Origin: JAZKBN01 sp040388605
Lineage (GTDB): Bacteria; Bacteroidota; Bacteroidia; Cytophagales; Flexibacteraceae
NCBI GenBank assembly: GCA_040388605.1
Contig: JAZKBN010000030.1
Location: 1-64,000 of the forward strand
Direction of reading: 5' to 3'
Length of the DNA: 64,000 nucleotides
Shown here: positions 41,621 through 50,816 of the stretch, piece by piece
How positions within the stretch are numbered: position 1 is the first letter of the stretch
Layout: each line of letters opens with the position of its first letter
Notes under the pieces: model-generated
Seen by the model: only the letters and a program-made list of their open reading frames with translations
What the model was told of the DNA's origin: nothing
Database searches by the model: none
Program-made: the position numbers and the translations under genes

Positions 41621-42496
41621 CTAGGCTACTTTATCCTGGAAAACTGCATCTGTGCTGCCTTCAGTGGTGTCGGCAACAACGTTGTTGGCAGGGCCTTCGC
41701 CATTTTCAAAACGGTAAGGGCTTATGCGGTTGTGGAATTGTTCATCGGCAATATCAATCATGCCGAAGCCTTTGCTGCAAAGCTCGCCAATGCCGCAATC
41801 AAAAATAAAGCGGTGAACATCAGGCGCTGCGTAAAGGGTGAATGGGAAGGTGTATCCGCGCACTTCAATTTTTTCATCGTTGTCATCAAAGGCGGCGTAA
41901 ATGCGGGCGAACTTCTTTTCTTCCAGGCGAATTTTGTCGAGATAGCTTTTATCAGGAACAATCTGGAAACGGAAGTAAGAGGCAATTTGCTCAGCCGAAT
42001 AAGTACCAAGCGCTTCCATGCGGTTCATGGTGCACTCGTACAATAAATCGCTGAACTGGTCGGTTTCAGGGCTTATGAAGCGTTTCGCATCTATTTCGCG
42101 CTGGTTATTGGCAAGCAGCACTATAGGCGAAATACAAACATATTTAACTTCTTCTTTGAAGAAGGGGTGTTCTTCTTTTACCACGCTTTCAGGGCTTAGC
42201 AAAAGCTGCCCTACCTGAACTTCGCTTAATCGAAAAAGGTTAACAAGAAAATAATCAACAAACTTCACATCGGGACTGCTTAACACCAGCGTAATTTTAC
42301 TGGAGTAGAAACACAATCCGGCGTGGGTAACCTTCGTTTGACCTTTAAGGCCGCTGAAATTACAAAGTTCGTAATTGATAAACTTGTTGCCTCCCTGGCT
42401 TAAAACATCGTTAATAAGTTGGGTCAGCAGGTGCTGGTGGTGAAAAGGAACAATGGCTCCTTTGTTGCGGAGTGAAAAAACTATTCTTACTCTCAT
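41621..42496 (-). CDS. cas6: Stand-alone Cas6-like CRISPR endoribonuclease
   Basis: A 291-residue protein with Cas6 features: the N-terminal MRVRIVFSLRNKGAIVPFHH (RAMP-like first strand and His residues 19, 20 and 22 where catalytic His often lies), two ferredoxin-like halves, and the Gly-rich C-terminal loop GIGELCSKGFGMIDI (about 235-249). Cas6 cuts CRISPR precursor RNA in its repeats. A polar tail of about 40 residues follows the loop and is unusual. No other cas gene and no CRISPR array is in the window, so it is an orphan; it may serve an array elsewhere or have another RNA target. Confidence 0.88.
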   Translation of the reverse strand: MRVRIVFSLRNKGAIVPFHHQHLLTQLINDVLSQGGNKFINYELCNFSGLKGQTKVTHAGLCFYSSKITLVLSSPDVKFVDYFLVNLFRLSEVQVGQLLLSPESVVKEEHPFFKEEVKYVCISPIVLLANNQREIDAKRFISPETDQFSDLLYECTMNRMEALGTYSAEQIASYFRFQIVPDKSYLDKIRLEEKKFARIYAAFDDNDEKIEVRGYTFPFTLYAAPDVHRFIFDCGIGELCSKGFGMIDIADEQFHNRISPYRFENGEGPANNVVADTTEGSTDAVFQDKVA

Positions 42497-42678
42497 ATTT
42501 TTCGGGCTCGGAAGAGACTTAAAAAGGGATTATGGTTAGGACAAAGATTTTTCTGGGGTTCTGCGGTGTAACACAAAAACGGGTAAGGTTCGAGAGGTAC
42601 GCGTCAGAGAAGTTGTAATCCGCGAATTTGGTGATTTTCATGCTTATAGCCAAATTATAGATCCTCAATTTTCCTGAC

Positions 42679-42686
42679 TAATTTTG
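42679..42686 (+). promoter_or_regulatory. -7 promoter box of the DUF6452 gene
   Basis: TAATTTTG matches TAnnTTTG and ends 4 nt before the ATG at 42691, so a transcript from it would be leaderless or nearly so. No clear -33 TTTG. Confidence 0.4.
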
Positions 42687-42690
42687 TGCC

Positions 42691-43239
42691 ATGCCAATAT
42701 TTCGCTTTTGCGGGCGTTTACGAGCCATTATTTATTTAACGGTTTTACCGCTTGCGGCCCTGCTTTATGCCTGCATGCCCGGCGATTGTGTACCCGGCAG
42801 AACGCCAAGGCTCGAAATTGCCCTCATCAGTGATTTTCCAAATAACCAACCCTCTGTAAGGTACCAGGTAGATACGGCATATAAAGGCGTTTATGTAATT
42901 GGCCATGAAACAGGTACAAAAAAAGACAGCGTGCCCGGTTATATACAAAACAACCATTGGTTTTTGCCCCTTAATGCTTACGACAGCACGGTAGGCTTTG
43001 TGTTTTTGGCGGGCATTATTAAAGACAAGCTGTTACAGGTGCAGTACCGTGATACCCTGATTGTTAAATATACACCTCAACGCTATTTCGAATCTGAAGA
43101 ATGCGGTTTCAGGGTGAGGTTTAATAACCTGCGCGTTGCTAAACACACTTTTAGCGATACAGCAATTGTAAACCATGTTGTTGATTCAACGCAAAGACTT
43201 AATATTAACCTTTACACTGTAAGGGGAGTTGCCCCCTGA
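42691..43239 (+). CDS. DUF6452-like exported protein
   Basis: A 182-residue exported protein; the signal segment (AIIYLTVLPLAALLYAC) ends in a lipobox-like Cys, so it is probably a lipoprotein. The mature part has strands and a C-terminal CGFRVRFNNLRVAKHTF. Size, Cys positions and the following DUF6048-type gene fit the Bacteroidota DUF6452/DUF6048 pair of unknown function. The two genes nearly overlap. Confidence 0.65.
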   Translation: MPIFRFCGRLRAIIYLTVLPLAALLYACMPGDCVPGRTPRLEIALISDFPNNQPSVRYQVDTAYKGVYVIGHETGTKKDSVPGYIQNNHWFLPLNAYDSTVGFVFLAGIIKDKLLQVQYRDTLIVKYTPQRYFESEECGFRVRFNNLRVAKHTFSDTAIVNHVVDSTQRLNINLYTVRGVAP

Positions 43240-43243
43240 TTGC

Positions 43244-43987
43244 ATGCGCCTGAAAGCCCTTTTTGTTATGTTGTTTATAAGCCTTTCGGGCTTGCAGGCT
43301 GCCTTTGCACAAAACGCTAAGTTCGATTCTGTTCGAACTTCGGCAGTAGGCATAGGGTATGATTTAAGCCGGCTTTACCAAACCATTATAACCCCGTCTG
43401 ACCGCCGCTTCGAAATTATGGCGGATTGGAACCTGAATAAGAATTTTTTCGTAGCTGAATATGGCCGGGCAACCGATACCCGGCATTCTGCTTATTATAA
43501 TTATTTCAGTAACGGCAGCTATTTGCGCCTGGGCTACGAGAGAAATTATATGATTAATACCGACGATGTTTTTTTTGTAGGCGCCAGGTATGCTTTCAGC
43601 AATTACAAATACCATGCTTACGATGCCCGTTTAAACAATGACCCTGACGGACTAGCATTTTTTGGGAACGACGGCAAAGTGCCTGATGCAGAACACAGCA
43701 TTCATGCCGAATGGCTCGAATTGGTTTCAGGACTTAAAGTAAAAATGTATGGCCCTGTTTACCTGGGATTTACAGTGAGGGGAAAGCTTAAAATTGATGA
43801 AAGTGATAACGGTGAAATGCGCTCCCTTTATATTCCGGGCTTCGGAAAAGCTGCCGGTTCAGCCGGTGTTGGCTTTAATTATTATATAATGATTCGCATA
43901 CCCTACAGCAGGAAAATTGTTAAGCCTGAGCCATTAAAATCAGAAGCGCCGGTCCGCAGAACAAGCGCGCCTGCAGGCGGGAATTAG
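43244..43987 (+). CDS. DUF6048-like outer-membrane barrel protein
   Basis: A 247-residue exported protein. After a signal peptide (MRLKALFVMLFISLSGLQA) come repeated strands typical of small outer-membrane barrels: YLRLGYERNYMINTDDVFFV, VYLGFTVRGKLKI, AGSAGVGFNYYIMI. It follows the DUF6452-like gene by 4 bp, the usual pairing. Start at ATG 43244 rather than an overlapping TTG. Confidence 0.7.
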   Translation: MRLKALFVMLFISLSGLQAAFAQNAKFDSVRTSAVGIGYDLSRLYQTIITPSDRRFEIMADWNLNKNFFVAEYGRATDTRHSAYYNYFSNGSYLRLGYERNYMINTDDVFFVGARYAFSNYKYHAYDARLNNDPDGLAFFGNDGKVPDAEHSIHAEWLELVSGLKVKMYGPVYLGFTVRGKLKIDESDNGEMRSLYIPGFGKAAGSAGVGFNYYIMIRIPYSRKIVKPEPLKSEAPVRRTSAPAGGN

Positions 43988-44052
43988 TATCTTTCGGTAT
44001 TGATTTTGTATTATCTTTTTGGAACAGGGAACAGTTGAAGGCCTTTGTTCCT

Positions 44053-44060
44053 TAGATTTG
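44053..44060 (+). promoter_or_regulatory. -7 promoter box of the Sua5/YciO gene
   Basis: TAGATTTG ends 4 nt before the ATG at 44065, again predicting a leaderless transcript. Confidence 0.45.
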
Positions 44061-44064
44061 CATT

Positions 44065-44694
44065 ATGGCTGCTGAATTCATAAAAATATATCCCCAGAAT
44101 CCTGATATTCGGCGTATTGAGCAGGTTGTTAAAACCCTGCTCGACGGCGGAATAATTATTTACCCTACCGATACCGTTTACGGCATGGGCTGCGATATTA
44201 ACAATGCCAAGGCCATTGAACGCATAGCACGCATTAAAGGAATAAAACCCGATAAAGCCAATTTTGCATTTATTGTATATGACCTGAGCCATCTTTCGGA
44301 ATACGCGAAAAGTGTGAGCACACCCATTTTTAAACTCATGAAAAAGGCATTGCCGGGCCCTTTTACCTTTATTTTAGAGGCAAGCAGCAAGGTACCTAAG
44401 CTTATGAATTTCAATAAGAAAGACGTTGGTATTCGTATTCCAGATCACAGCATTCCGCGTTGCATAGTTAAAGAATTAGGCCGTCCCATTGTAACTACCT
44501 CAATCCGCGACGATGATGATGTAATTGAATACAGCACAGACCCTGAGCTGATTTTCGAAAAATACCGCAACCTTGTGGATATTGTAATAGACGGCGGCTA
44601 TGGCAATAATGTGGCTTCAACCATAGTAGATTGTACCGGCGATGAATTTGTAATTGTACGCGAAGGTATGGGTGATATTAACGAGTTTTTATAG
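44065..44694 (+). CDS. Sua5/YciO/YrdC-family protein
   Basis: A 209-residue member of the threonylcarbamoyl-AMP synthase family, which makes the precursor of the t6A37 tRNA modification. Motifs: GGIIIYPTDTVYGMGCD, IKPDKANFAFIVYDLS, ALPGPFTFILEAS, VGIRIPDH and TTSIRDDDD. The KxR motif of true Sua5/TsaC is replaced by KGIKPDKAN, which is closer to YciO, so activity in t6A synthesis is uncertain. It stands alone. Confidence 0.9.
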   Translation: MAAEFIKIYPQNPDIRRIEQVVKTLLDGGIIIYPTDTVYGMGCDINNAKAIERIARIKGIKPDKANFAFIVYDLSHLSEYAKSVSTPIFKLMKKALPGPFTFILEASSKVPKLMNFNKKDVGIRIPDHSIPRCIVKELGRPIVTTSIRDDDDVIEYSTDPELIFEKYRNLVDIVIDGGYGNNVASTIVDCTGDEFVIVREGMGDINEFL

Positions 44695-44775
44695 GTTACC
44701 GGCTAATTTCCTTTATCGCGCTGTAATTATTCAGAGCAAGTAGCCTGAATCTGATTGAATCGGCCTGCATGCAAA

Positions 44776-45537
44776 TCAGTAGGCACAACCGGCCTTTATC
44801 ATTTCTCTGAGCTTTGCATATTTGATTACCGGGTATAATGCCGAGCATAATGCCCAAATAAAGCCGGGGTAACCATCGAGTATAAGCCCTTTGCCAAAAT
44901 ACAGGGCCAGGAAAGAAAAAGGAAATCTTACAAAAATATACAGGCGGCTTACCTGCTTGTTTTTTTTATAGAGCTCGGCAGCAGCGCGACTGGTATAATT
45001 GTTAAATTTTTGGAAATAATCATGCAGGTTCCTGTAGCTGAAGTGCAGCATTCTGCCATTTAGGTCGCCAATTTTGCCGGCTGTTATTACTTCCTCATGC
45101 ACATCGGCAAGGTTATAATTTGCCTGTCGCCTATCAAAAAACCTGACAAATGTTCGCCCGTATTCACCACCGAAGCGCATGTGGTGCCCCATAAAAATGA
45201 AATGACGAGGTATGCGGTAGGCAGGGCAATCCAGGTTTTCGCTTTTGAGCATATACTGTATCTCTGCAGCAAGTTCGGCAGAAACCTCTTCATCGGCGTC
45301 AATAGCTAATACCCAGTTGTGAGAGGCAGCATTTACTGCAAAATGTTTTTGATCGCCAAAACCTGTAAAACGCCTTTGCAGGAATCTCACACCGGCTGAA
45401 AGGCAAATTTGTGCCGTCTGATCGGTGCTGTTAGAATCAACAACAAGTATTTCGTCGGCCCATGAAACGGAGGCAAGAAGTCGCGGCAGGTTATGCTCTT
45501 CGTTATGCGTAATAATAACCACGCTCAGCGGCTCCAT
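44776..45537 (-). CDS. GT2-family glycosyltransferase (WaaE/KdtX-like)
   Basis: A 253-residue enzyme with a GT-A fold: LSVVIITHNEEHNLPRLL, the nucleotide-binding ILVVDSNSTDQT, WVLAIDADEEVS with the metal-binding DxD, and a C-terminal hydrophobic part (FPFSFLALYFGKGLI) that may bind the membrane. The WaaE/KdtX-like subfamily adds sugars to the lipopolysaccharide inner core, but the acceptor here is unknown. No terminator or close partner gene. Confidence 0.88.
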   Translation of the reverse strand: MEPLSVVIITHNEEHNLPRLLASVSWADEILVVDSNSTDQTAQICLSAGVRFLQRRFTGFGDQKHFAVNAASHNWVLAIDADEEVSAELAAEIQYMLKSENLDCPAYRIPRHFIFMGHHMRFGGEYGRTFVRFFDRRQANYNLADVHEEVITAGKIGDLNGRMLHFSYRNLHDYFQKFNNYTSRAAAELYKKNKQVSRLYIFVRFPFSFLALYFGKGLILDGYPGFIWALCSALYPVIKYAKLREMIKAGCAY

Positions 45538-45616
45538 AATTGGTCTGTTTCAGTTCCTGATCAAGCCTGATCAATATTAGCATGGCAGGGTATAATTAAC
45601 CTGCCATGCTTTAAAA

Positions 45617-46660
45617 TTATATTTCAACCGGCAAGGGTCTGTATTCTTTTACTGTATCAATAAAGCAGCGCACCGCATCAGGATGAATATCAGGATATAT
45701 GCCGTGCCCAAGGTTGGCAATGTATGCTTTAGGGCCAAAGGCATCGAGCATGTTTTTGGTTTCCTGCCTTATGGTATTGAAGCTGCCGTACAGAACACAT
45801 GGGTCAAGATTTCCCTGCAAAGTTTTCCCGGGGCCTATAATAGCCCTCGATTCTTCAGCATCCATATTCCAATCAAGACCGATTACCCGGCAAGGCAGGG
45901 CTGCCAAATCTTTACGGGCAAAGAAAGCGCCTTTGGCAAATACAGTTACCGGAACTTCGGAAATAGCCTCGCAAATAGCTTTTATATACGGTATGCTGAA
46001 TGTGCGGTATTGCTCCGGTGATAAAATTCCGGCCCATGAATCAAAGATTTGGATCAGGTCGGCACCGGCGGCTACCTGCGCTTTCAGGTAAGCAATGGTG
46101 CTCAGCGTAATTTTATTGAGCAGCTTATGGCTGAGTTCAGGATCGGCATAAAGCATTTTTTTTGCAGTGCTGAAGGTTTTACTTCCTCCCCCTTCGGTCA
46201 TATAGCTGAAGATGGTCCATGGTGCGCCTGCGAAGCCAATTAATGGAACACGCCCGTTCAGGTCGCGTTTTACTAGCTTTATTGCGTCGGTTACATAGCC
46301 AAGATCGGCTTCTGCGTCTGCAATTCGGAGCTTATCAACATCGCCGGCTTTTTTAATTATTTCAGCAAAGGCGGGTCCTTTTTTCTCTTCCATGGTATAG
46401 CTGAGGCCCATGGCTTCTGGTATTACCAGGATATCGCTGAATATAATGGCAGCATCCACGCCCAAAATATCGACAGGCTGAATGGTTACCTCAGCTGCGA
46501 GTTCGGGATTGGTAACCAATTCCTTAAATCCGCGTGCCTGTTCACGGACCGCCCTGTACTCGGGCAATATTCTTCCGGCTTGGCGCATAAGCCAAACCGG
46601 TATTCTCTCGGTTTCCTGTCCGGCAGCGGCGCGGAGCAGCAGATCGTTTTGCAATTGCAT
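45617..46660 (-). CDS. hemE: Uroporphyrinogen decarboxylase
   Basis: HemE removes four carboxyl groups from uroporphyrinogen III to give coproporphyrinogen III in haem synthesis. The 347-residue protein has the signature PVWLMRQAGRILPEYR, SDILVIPEAMG with the catalytic Asp, GFAGAPWTIFSY and a C-terminal NLGHGIYPD. Length is normal. Together with hemC, 41 kb away, it shows that haem genes are scattered. A promoter box lies directly upstream. Confidence 0.96.
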   Translation of the reverse strand: MQLQNDLLLRAAAGQETERIPVWLMRQAGRILPEYRAVREQARGFKELVTNPELAAEVTIQPVDILGVDAAIIFSDILVIPEAMGLSYTMEEKKGPAFAEIIKKAGDVDKLRIADAEADLGYVTDAIKLVKRDLNGRVPLIGFAGAPWTIFSYMTEGGGSKTFSTAKKMLYADPELSHKLLNKITLSTIAYLKAQVAAGADLIQIFDSWAGILSPEQYRTFSIPYIKAICEAISEVPVTVFAKGAFFARKDLAALPCRVIGLDWNMDAEESRAIIGPGKTLQGNLDPCVLYGSFNTIRQETKNMLDAFGPKAYIANLGHGIYPDIHPDAVRCFIDTVKEYRPLPVEI

Positions 46661-46664
46661 GCCG

Positions 46665-46672
46665 CAAAGGTA
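46665..46672 (-). promoter_or_regulatory. -7 promoter box of hemE
   Basis: On the minus strand TACCTTTG, followed by CGGC and then the ATG at 46660. The 4-nt gap predicts a leaderless transcript. Confidence 0.45.
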
Positions 46673-46753
46673 AGAAAACGGAATTTCGGAATACGAATAT
46701 TGTACCTAATCCCGGCTTAATTTGAAGTTTAAGCTCAAAAATACATTAGCCTG

Positions 46754-47578
46754 CTATTCCCAAAGAGGGTAATGCTCCAGCTCAGCCTTTTCGCCAAAAA
46801 ATATTTGGGTGCTTTCAGCAAAGGAACGTGTGTAATCAGATACAAAAAAACGCTTAGTTCCCATTCCTTTTTCATTCAGGATTCCCAGTTTAGATAATTC
46901 GGCTGCCATAGCTTTTCCGGCCAGGTCGGAACTGTCTATAACTGCAACCCTTCCTTTATAATACTCTTCAATTTCTTTGCTTATTAAGGGGTAGTGGGTA
47001 CAGCCCAGGATTAAAGCTTCAATACCGTTTAATACAGGCGAATCCAGGTATTCATGGATTACGTTATGGCTGATATTATTATTAAAAAAACCCTCTTCTA
47101 TCATAGGAGCCAGCAGGGGAGTAGCCAATGAGCTCAGCTGGATTTCCAAATCAAGCGCGTTCAGCTTTTTAAGGTAAACATTACTCTGAACTGTCTGCCT
47201 GGTACCAATCAACCCTATTTTTTTACCGGCATAATTGGTTTTTATAAAATCAACCACGGGATCTATAACATTCAGCACAATTGCTTTGCTGCCGGCATAT
47301 TCCTTTACCAGCTCAAATGCAGCAGCTGAAGCTGAATTACATGCAATAAGTATAGCTTTCACAGGCTGCCTTAACAATACCTCCGATATTTTTACGCTAT
47401 ATGCCTGTATGGCTGCCGTACTTTTGTCTCCGTAAGGCAGGTGTGCTGTGTCGCCAAAATATATGAAGTCTTCATTGGGTAAAACTTTGCTTAGTGCGCG
47501 TGCTACAGTGAGGCCGCCAATGCCGCTGTCGTAAATCCCGATTGGGTGTAAAGAGGTTGCTCCCGGGGGCTGATTCAT
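46754..47578 (-). CDS. murI: Glutamate racemase
   Basis: MurI supplies D-glutamate for peptidoglycan. The 274-residue protein has the two-domain racemase motifs IGIYDSGIGGLTVARAL, FGDTAHLPYG, the first catalytic Cys in AILIACNSASAAA and the second in LILGCTHYPLI. Length is normal. It lies 94 bp upstream of hemE on the same strand. Confidence 0.95.
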   Translation of the reverse strand: MNQPPGATSLHPIGIYDSGIGGLTVARALSKVLPNEDFIYFGDTAHLPYGDKSTAAIQAYSVKISEVLLRQPVKAILIACNSASAAAFELVKEYAGSKAIVLNVIDPVVDFIKTNYAGKKIGLIGTRQTVQSNVYLKKLNALDLEIQLSSLATPLLAPMIEEGFFNNNISHNVIHEYLDSPVLNGIEALILGCTHYPLISKEIEEYYKGRVAVIDSSDLAGKAMAAELSKLGILNEKGMGTKRFFVSDYTRSFAESTQIFFGEKAELEHYPLWE

Positions 47579-47794
47579 AATTTTGGCCTTTGGTAATTTG
47601 GTAGAAAGAAGGTGTCCGTTTGCGGCTTAAGCGCCAAGGCAAATGCCTAATCGGATACGTTTAGTACAAATTTTTGCGTTTTAGACGGCAATTTGAAGAA
47701 AATCATCAAAACATGATTGAAATATTACTTGTGTTTCCTCCAAACATTCTAAGTTTGCAGTCCTGCCTGAAAAAGGGAGAAGAAACAAAACCCA

Positions 47795-48100
47795 ATGACT
47801 CACCCGATACCCGATGAAACGCTGAGGCTGATAGAAGCCATGGACAGCAAAATTGGCGAATTTATGCAGCGTCGGGCCGATGTGGTGAATCGGCTTATAG
47901 CCGAAACAGCCTACCTGAAAGCAGGCGACGAAGTGGAAATTTTCGATGGCGTACATTTCCTGTTTACCGGCGTGGTAGTACAGCCCCTTTTCGTTAAGCG
48001 ACAAGGTGTTATATCTTATCGTATCCGTAAACCGGACGGTACAATTTTTACCAATGAAACATACAGGATAGAACGCGTGACAAACAGTCGCGAGGTTTAA
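47795..48100 (+). CDS. Small hypothetical protein
   Basis: A 101-residue soluble protein. A helical first half (MDSKIGEFMQRRADVVNRLI) is followed by a beta-type segment (GDEVEIFDGVHFLFTGVVVQ). It resembles no family I know. The antisense open frame here is a shadow. Confidence 0.55.
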   Translation: MTHPIPDETLRLIEAMDSKIGEFMQRRADVVNRLIAETAYLKAGDEVEIFDGVHFLFTGVVVQPLFVKRQGVISYRIRKPDGTIFTNETYRIERVTNSREV

Positions 48101-48124
48101 GACTATGCCAAAGTCAAATTTTAT

Positions 48125-48132
48125 TATTTTTG
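48125..48132 (+). promoter_or_regulatory. -7 promoter box of the flippase gene
   Basis: TATTTTTG ends 4 nt before the ATG at 48137, the same spacing as at three other genes of the window. Confidence 0.45.
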
Positions 48133-48136
48133 CAAT

Positions 48137-49663
48137 ATGTTGAAAAAGTATGGCAAGGGCGTAAACAAGCTTCGGAAAACCGCTGTTTTTAAGAATTCCG
48201 TTTGGAGCATTGCCGAAGTATTAATTTTTCCGGTACTCATGTTTGTTGCCACTCCTGTTTTTTTACATAGGTTAGGACCCGAAAATTATGGCATTTGGGC
48301 AGTGGTAAATATTATTATTGCAGGTATGAGTGTTTTGAATGTTGGCATGGCCGATGCAACAATTCGGTTCGTATCAAAATACCGAGGGCTTGACGATAAA
48401 GTAAAGGTTGCGAAAGTTGTAAATACTACCTATTCGGTTTACATGATTCTTGCCTGCATTGCTGCTGTCATTGGCTGGGGAATAACTGTTGGCATAGAAA
48501 ATTTCCAATATGACTTTATTGATTACGCTTCAAGGAATTTTAATCTGAAATATAAAATCAGGGAAGACCATATGGCCACCATAATTCCGGCTTTAAAAAT
48601 AGCATCGGTAACTTTTGGTTTAAGGTTTGTGGAACAAATATTTCTTGCCGTTTTTAAAGGGTTTGAGCGATATGATTTTGCAAGCCAAATGGGTATTGTT
48701 TCAAAACTGCTTATCTTAGTTTTAAACCTGGTTTGGGTACTCACAGGTCATGGGTTAATTTATATTTTAAGCAGTTCGGCAATTGTAACCTTAATTACGG
48801 TATCTATTGAGTCACTGGTTATTAAAAGATTTTTACCGGGTTTTGGAATAATTCCCATGATCGATAAGGCAACTTTCCGGGAGGTTTCCGGGTATAGTGT
48901 TTACGGCTGGCTGCAATCAGTATTGAGTATATTTTCCCGCCAATCAGATAAGCTGGTGGTAACATTTATTGGCGGTTTTACAGTTGTAGCCTACTATACA
49001 ACTGCTTTTAATGTGATGAGCCAAATTCATGCATTGTTTGTAGCTGCCACATCCTGGGTTTTTCCTGCTGTATCCAGGAAACAGGAGAAAAATGAAGATT
49101 TGGCAAGATTTTACTATTCAATGCAGGTTTTAATTTCAGGCGGCGGACTCTTTGGTATAATTTCTCTTTATTTAATCAGAGAATTCTTTCTTACAGCATG
49201 GCTGGGCCCTGTTGATTACAGGAAAACAGTGCCATATATGGAAGCATTTATGTGCTATGGTACTATGATTGTGGGCACTATTGTCCCATACTTTTTCATT
49301 AATGGTAGTGGTAAAATTAAAATAACTTCTAAGTTTACAGTAATCATGTTGTTTATCCAGACTGCAACAATGATTATTATGTTCAGGTTTTTAGGTACTA
49401 TTGGCTTAGCTTGGGCATTGGTAGTTACGAACATAATTGTACAGCCTTTTTTCTATGCAATTCTTAGTAAATCAGTCCTAAAAGAAAAAAGCCTTTTCCC
49501 CGCCGTACTTTTCCCGCTGCCGGCCCTTTTCTTTATTGGCTTCTGCCTGACCAATGTTATTTGGCTTGAGGCCTTATTCTTCATGGCAATACCGGTCAGC
49601 TTTAAATATATATACTTTAATAAGGCCGATTTAAAAGCTTCTTTAAGCTTTTTAAAGCACTAA
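48137..49663 (+). CDS. Polysaccharide flippase (Wzx/MATE-like)
   Basis: A 508-residue integral membrane protein with 12-14 hydrophobic segments and the MVF/Wzx pattern: a first helix with SIAEVLIFPVLMFVATPVFL, the conserved HRLGPENYGIWAVV loop, and later ISLYLIREFFL. Such proteins flip undecaprenyl-linked oligosaccharides across the membrane. No glycosyltransferases are adjacent except the one at 44776, so the substrate is unknown. Confidence 0.88.
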   Translation: MLKKYGKGVNKLRKTAVFKNSVWSIAEVLIFPVLMFVATPVFLHRLGPENYGIWAVVNIIIAGMSVLNVGMADATIRFVSKYRGLDDKVKVAKVVNTTYSVYMILACIAAVIGWGITVGIENFQYDFIDYASRNFNLKYKIREDHMATIIPALKIASVTFGLRFVEQIFLAVFKGFERYDFASQMGIVSKLLILVLNLVWVLTGHGLIYILSSSAIVTLITVSIESLVIKRFLPGFGIIPMIDKATFREVSGYSVYGWLQSVLSIFSRQSDKLVVTFIGGFTVVAYYTTAFNVMSQIHALFVAATSWVFPAVSRKQEKNEDLARFYYSMQVLISGGGLFGIISLYLIREFFLTAWLGPVDYRKTVPYMEAFMCYGTMIVGTIVPYFFINGSGKIKITSKFTVIMLFIQTATMIIMFRFLGTIGLAWALVVTNIIVQPFFYAILSKSVLKEKSLFPAVLFPLPALFFIGFCLTNVIWLEALFFMAIPVSFKYIYFNKADLKASLSFLKH

Positions 49664-49754
49664 GCCTTATTTTAAAAAGGTATCAGCCCTTATTCATAAC
49701 AATAGATACGTTTTATTGTTATTCTGGTAATCAGGAATAATTTATTCTCTAAAT

Positions 49755-50384
49755 ATGGACATTATAGAAGCGCTTAACTGGCGTTACGCAAGTAAAAAAA
49801 TGAACGGGCAAAAGGTGCCTGCAGAAAAAATTGAACGCATTTTGGAAGCAATCAGGCTTGCCCCTTCAGCAAACGGTATACAACCCTATACAGTTTTGGT
49901 AGTTGAAGACAGGGAACTTCTCGATAAAATTCAGCCGATAGCCAATAACCAGGTTCAGATTACCCAATGTAGCGCTTTGCTGATTTTTGCCGCATGGAAG
50001 ACTACTTTGCCTGAACAGGTTCAGGAATTTATTTCTCACATGGCTTCAGAACGCAATGTTGAAGAATCAACTTATGATTTTATGAAAGAAAGGTTGTTGG
50101 CCGGCGCAGCAAATCAGCCGGCAGAAGCACAATTCAACCACAATGCCAGGCAGGCATTTATTGCATTGGGTACAGCATTGGTTGCAGCTGCCGCCGAAAA
50201 GGTGGATGCTACCCCTATGGGTGGTTTTAAAGCCAACGATTTGGATGAGCTTCTTGGCCTTAAAGAAAAGAACCTGGGCAGCGTAGCCATAATGCCGCTT
50301 GGCTACAGGGATGAAGCTAATGACTTTCTTTTGAAGCAGAAGAAAGTTCGGAGGCATTCAGATAAAATGTTTATCAGACTTTAG
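49755..50384 (+). CDS. Nitroreductase-family oxidoreductase
   Basis: A 209-residue FMN-dependent NAD(P)H oxidoreductase. It begins with ALNWRYASKKMNG, then ILEAIRLAPSANGIQPYTVLV (FMN phosphate binding), and ends with LGSVAIMPLGYRDEANDF. Substrates in the family range from nitroaromatics to quinones. A terminator follows 24 bp after the stop. Confidence 0.9.
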   Translation: MDIIEALNWRYASKKMNGQKVPAEKIERILEAIRLAPSANGIQPYTVLVVEDRELLDKIQPIANNQVQITQCSALLIFAAWKTTLPEQVQEFISHMASERNVEESTYDFMKERLLAGAANQPAEAQFNHNARQAFIALGTALVAAAAEKVDATPMGGFKANDLDELLGLKEKNLGSVAIMPLGYRDEANDFLLKQKKVRRHSDKMFIRL

Positions 50385-50816
50385 CCTGTTTGATTACAGG
50401 ATTACCTTTCCCGGACCCAAAGTCCGGGATTTTTTTTATACCCTGAATTTTGAAGGTCTGATAACGTAGCTGAAGAAATTATGGCCCTTAAAAGAAAACT
50501 GCGGCAGAAGGGAATCTGCCGCAGTTATTTCTTAAGATGAAAAAGTTATAACAAAATGAACTGCCGGACTTGCAACAGCGCAGGGTTACGGACCTGTGCC
50601 ATTGATGCCGACGGAATTAGATTATCCGACGGAGGCGAAAAGAACCGTTGTTACGGGAGCATCAGGGCCGTCTGCCCCGGACTTTTATCTTTTATATTTA
50701 GCAGACACTGCTTTCCTGAAAAAGGTTGCCCGGCCACAAGGAAATAATGAAAATAATTTTCCTGGTCCTATTAATAAACGGCACTCAGTATATTTGCCGA
50801 CTAAATCACATTTAAT
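50385..50816. other. Intergenic region with two hairpins and a promoter box
   Basis: Holds the terminator at 50409-50438, a second perfect hairpin AACTGCGGCAGA/TCTGCCGCAGTT (50497-50526) without a T tail, and a -7 box TATATTTG (50789-50796) 20 nt before the next start. The rest (50545-50780) is unexplained sequence with no convincing gene; short frames on the plus strand look accidental. Confidence 0.5.
50409..50438 (+). terminator. Terminator of the nitroreductase gene
   Basis: TCCCGGAC (50409-50416) pairs perfectly with GTCCGGGA (50422-50429) around CCAAA, followed by eight or more T. Confidence 0.92.
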
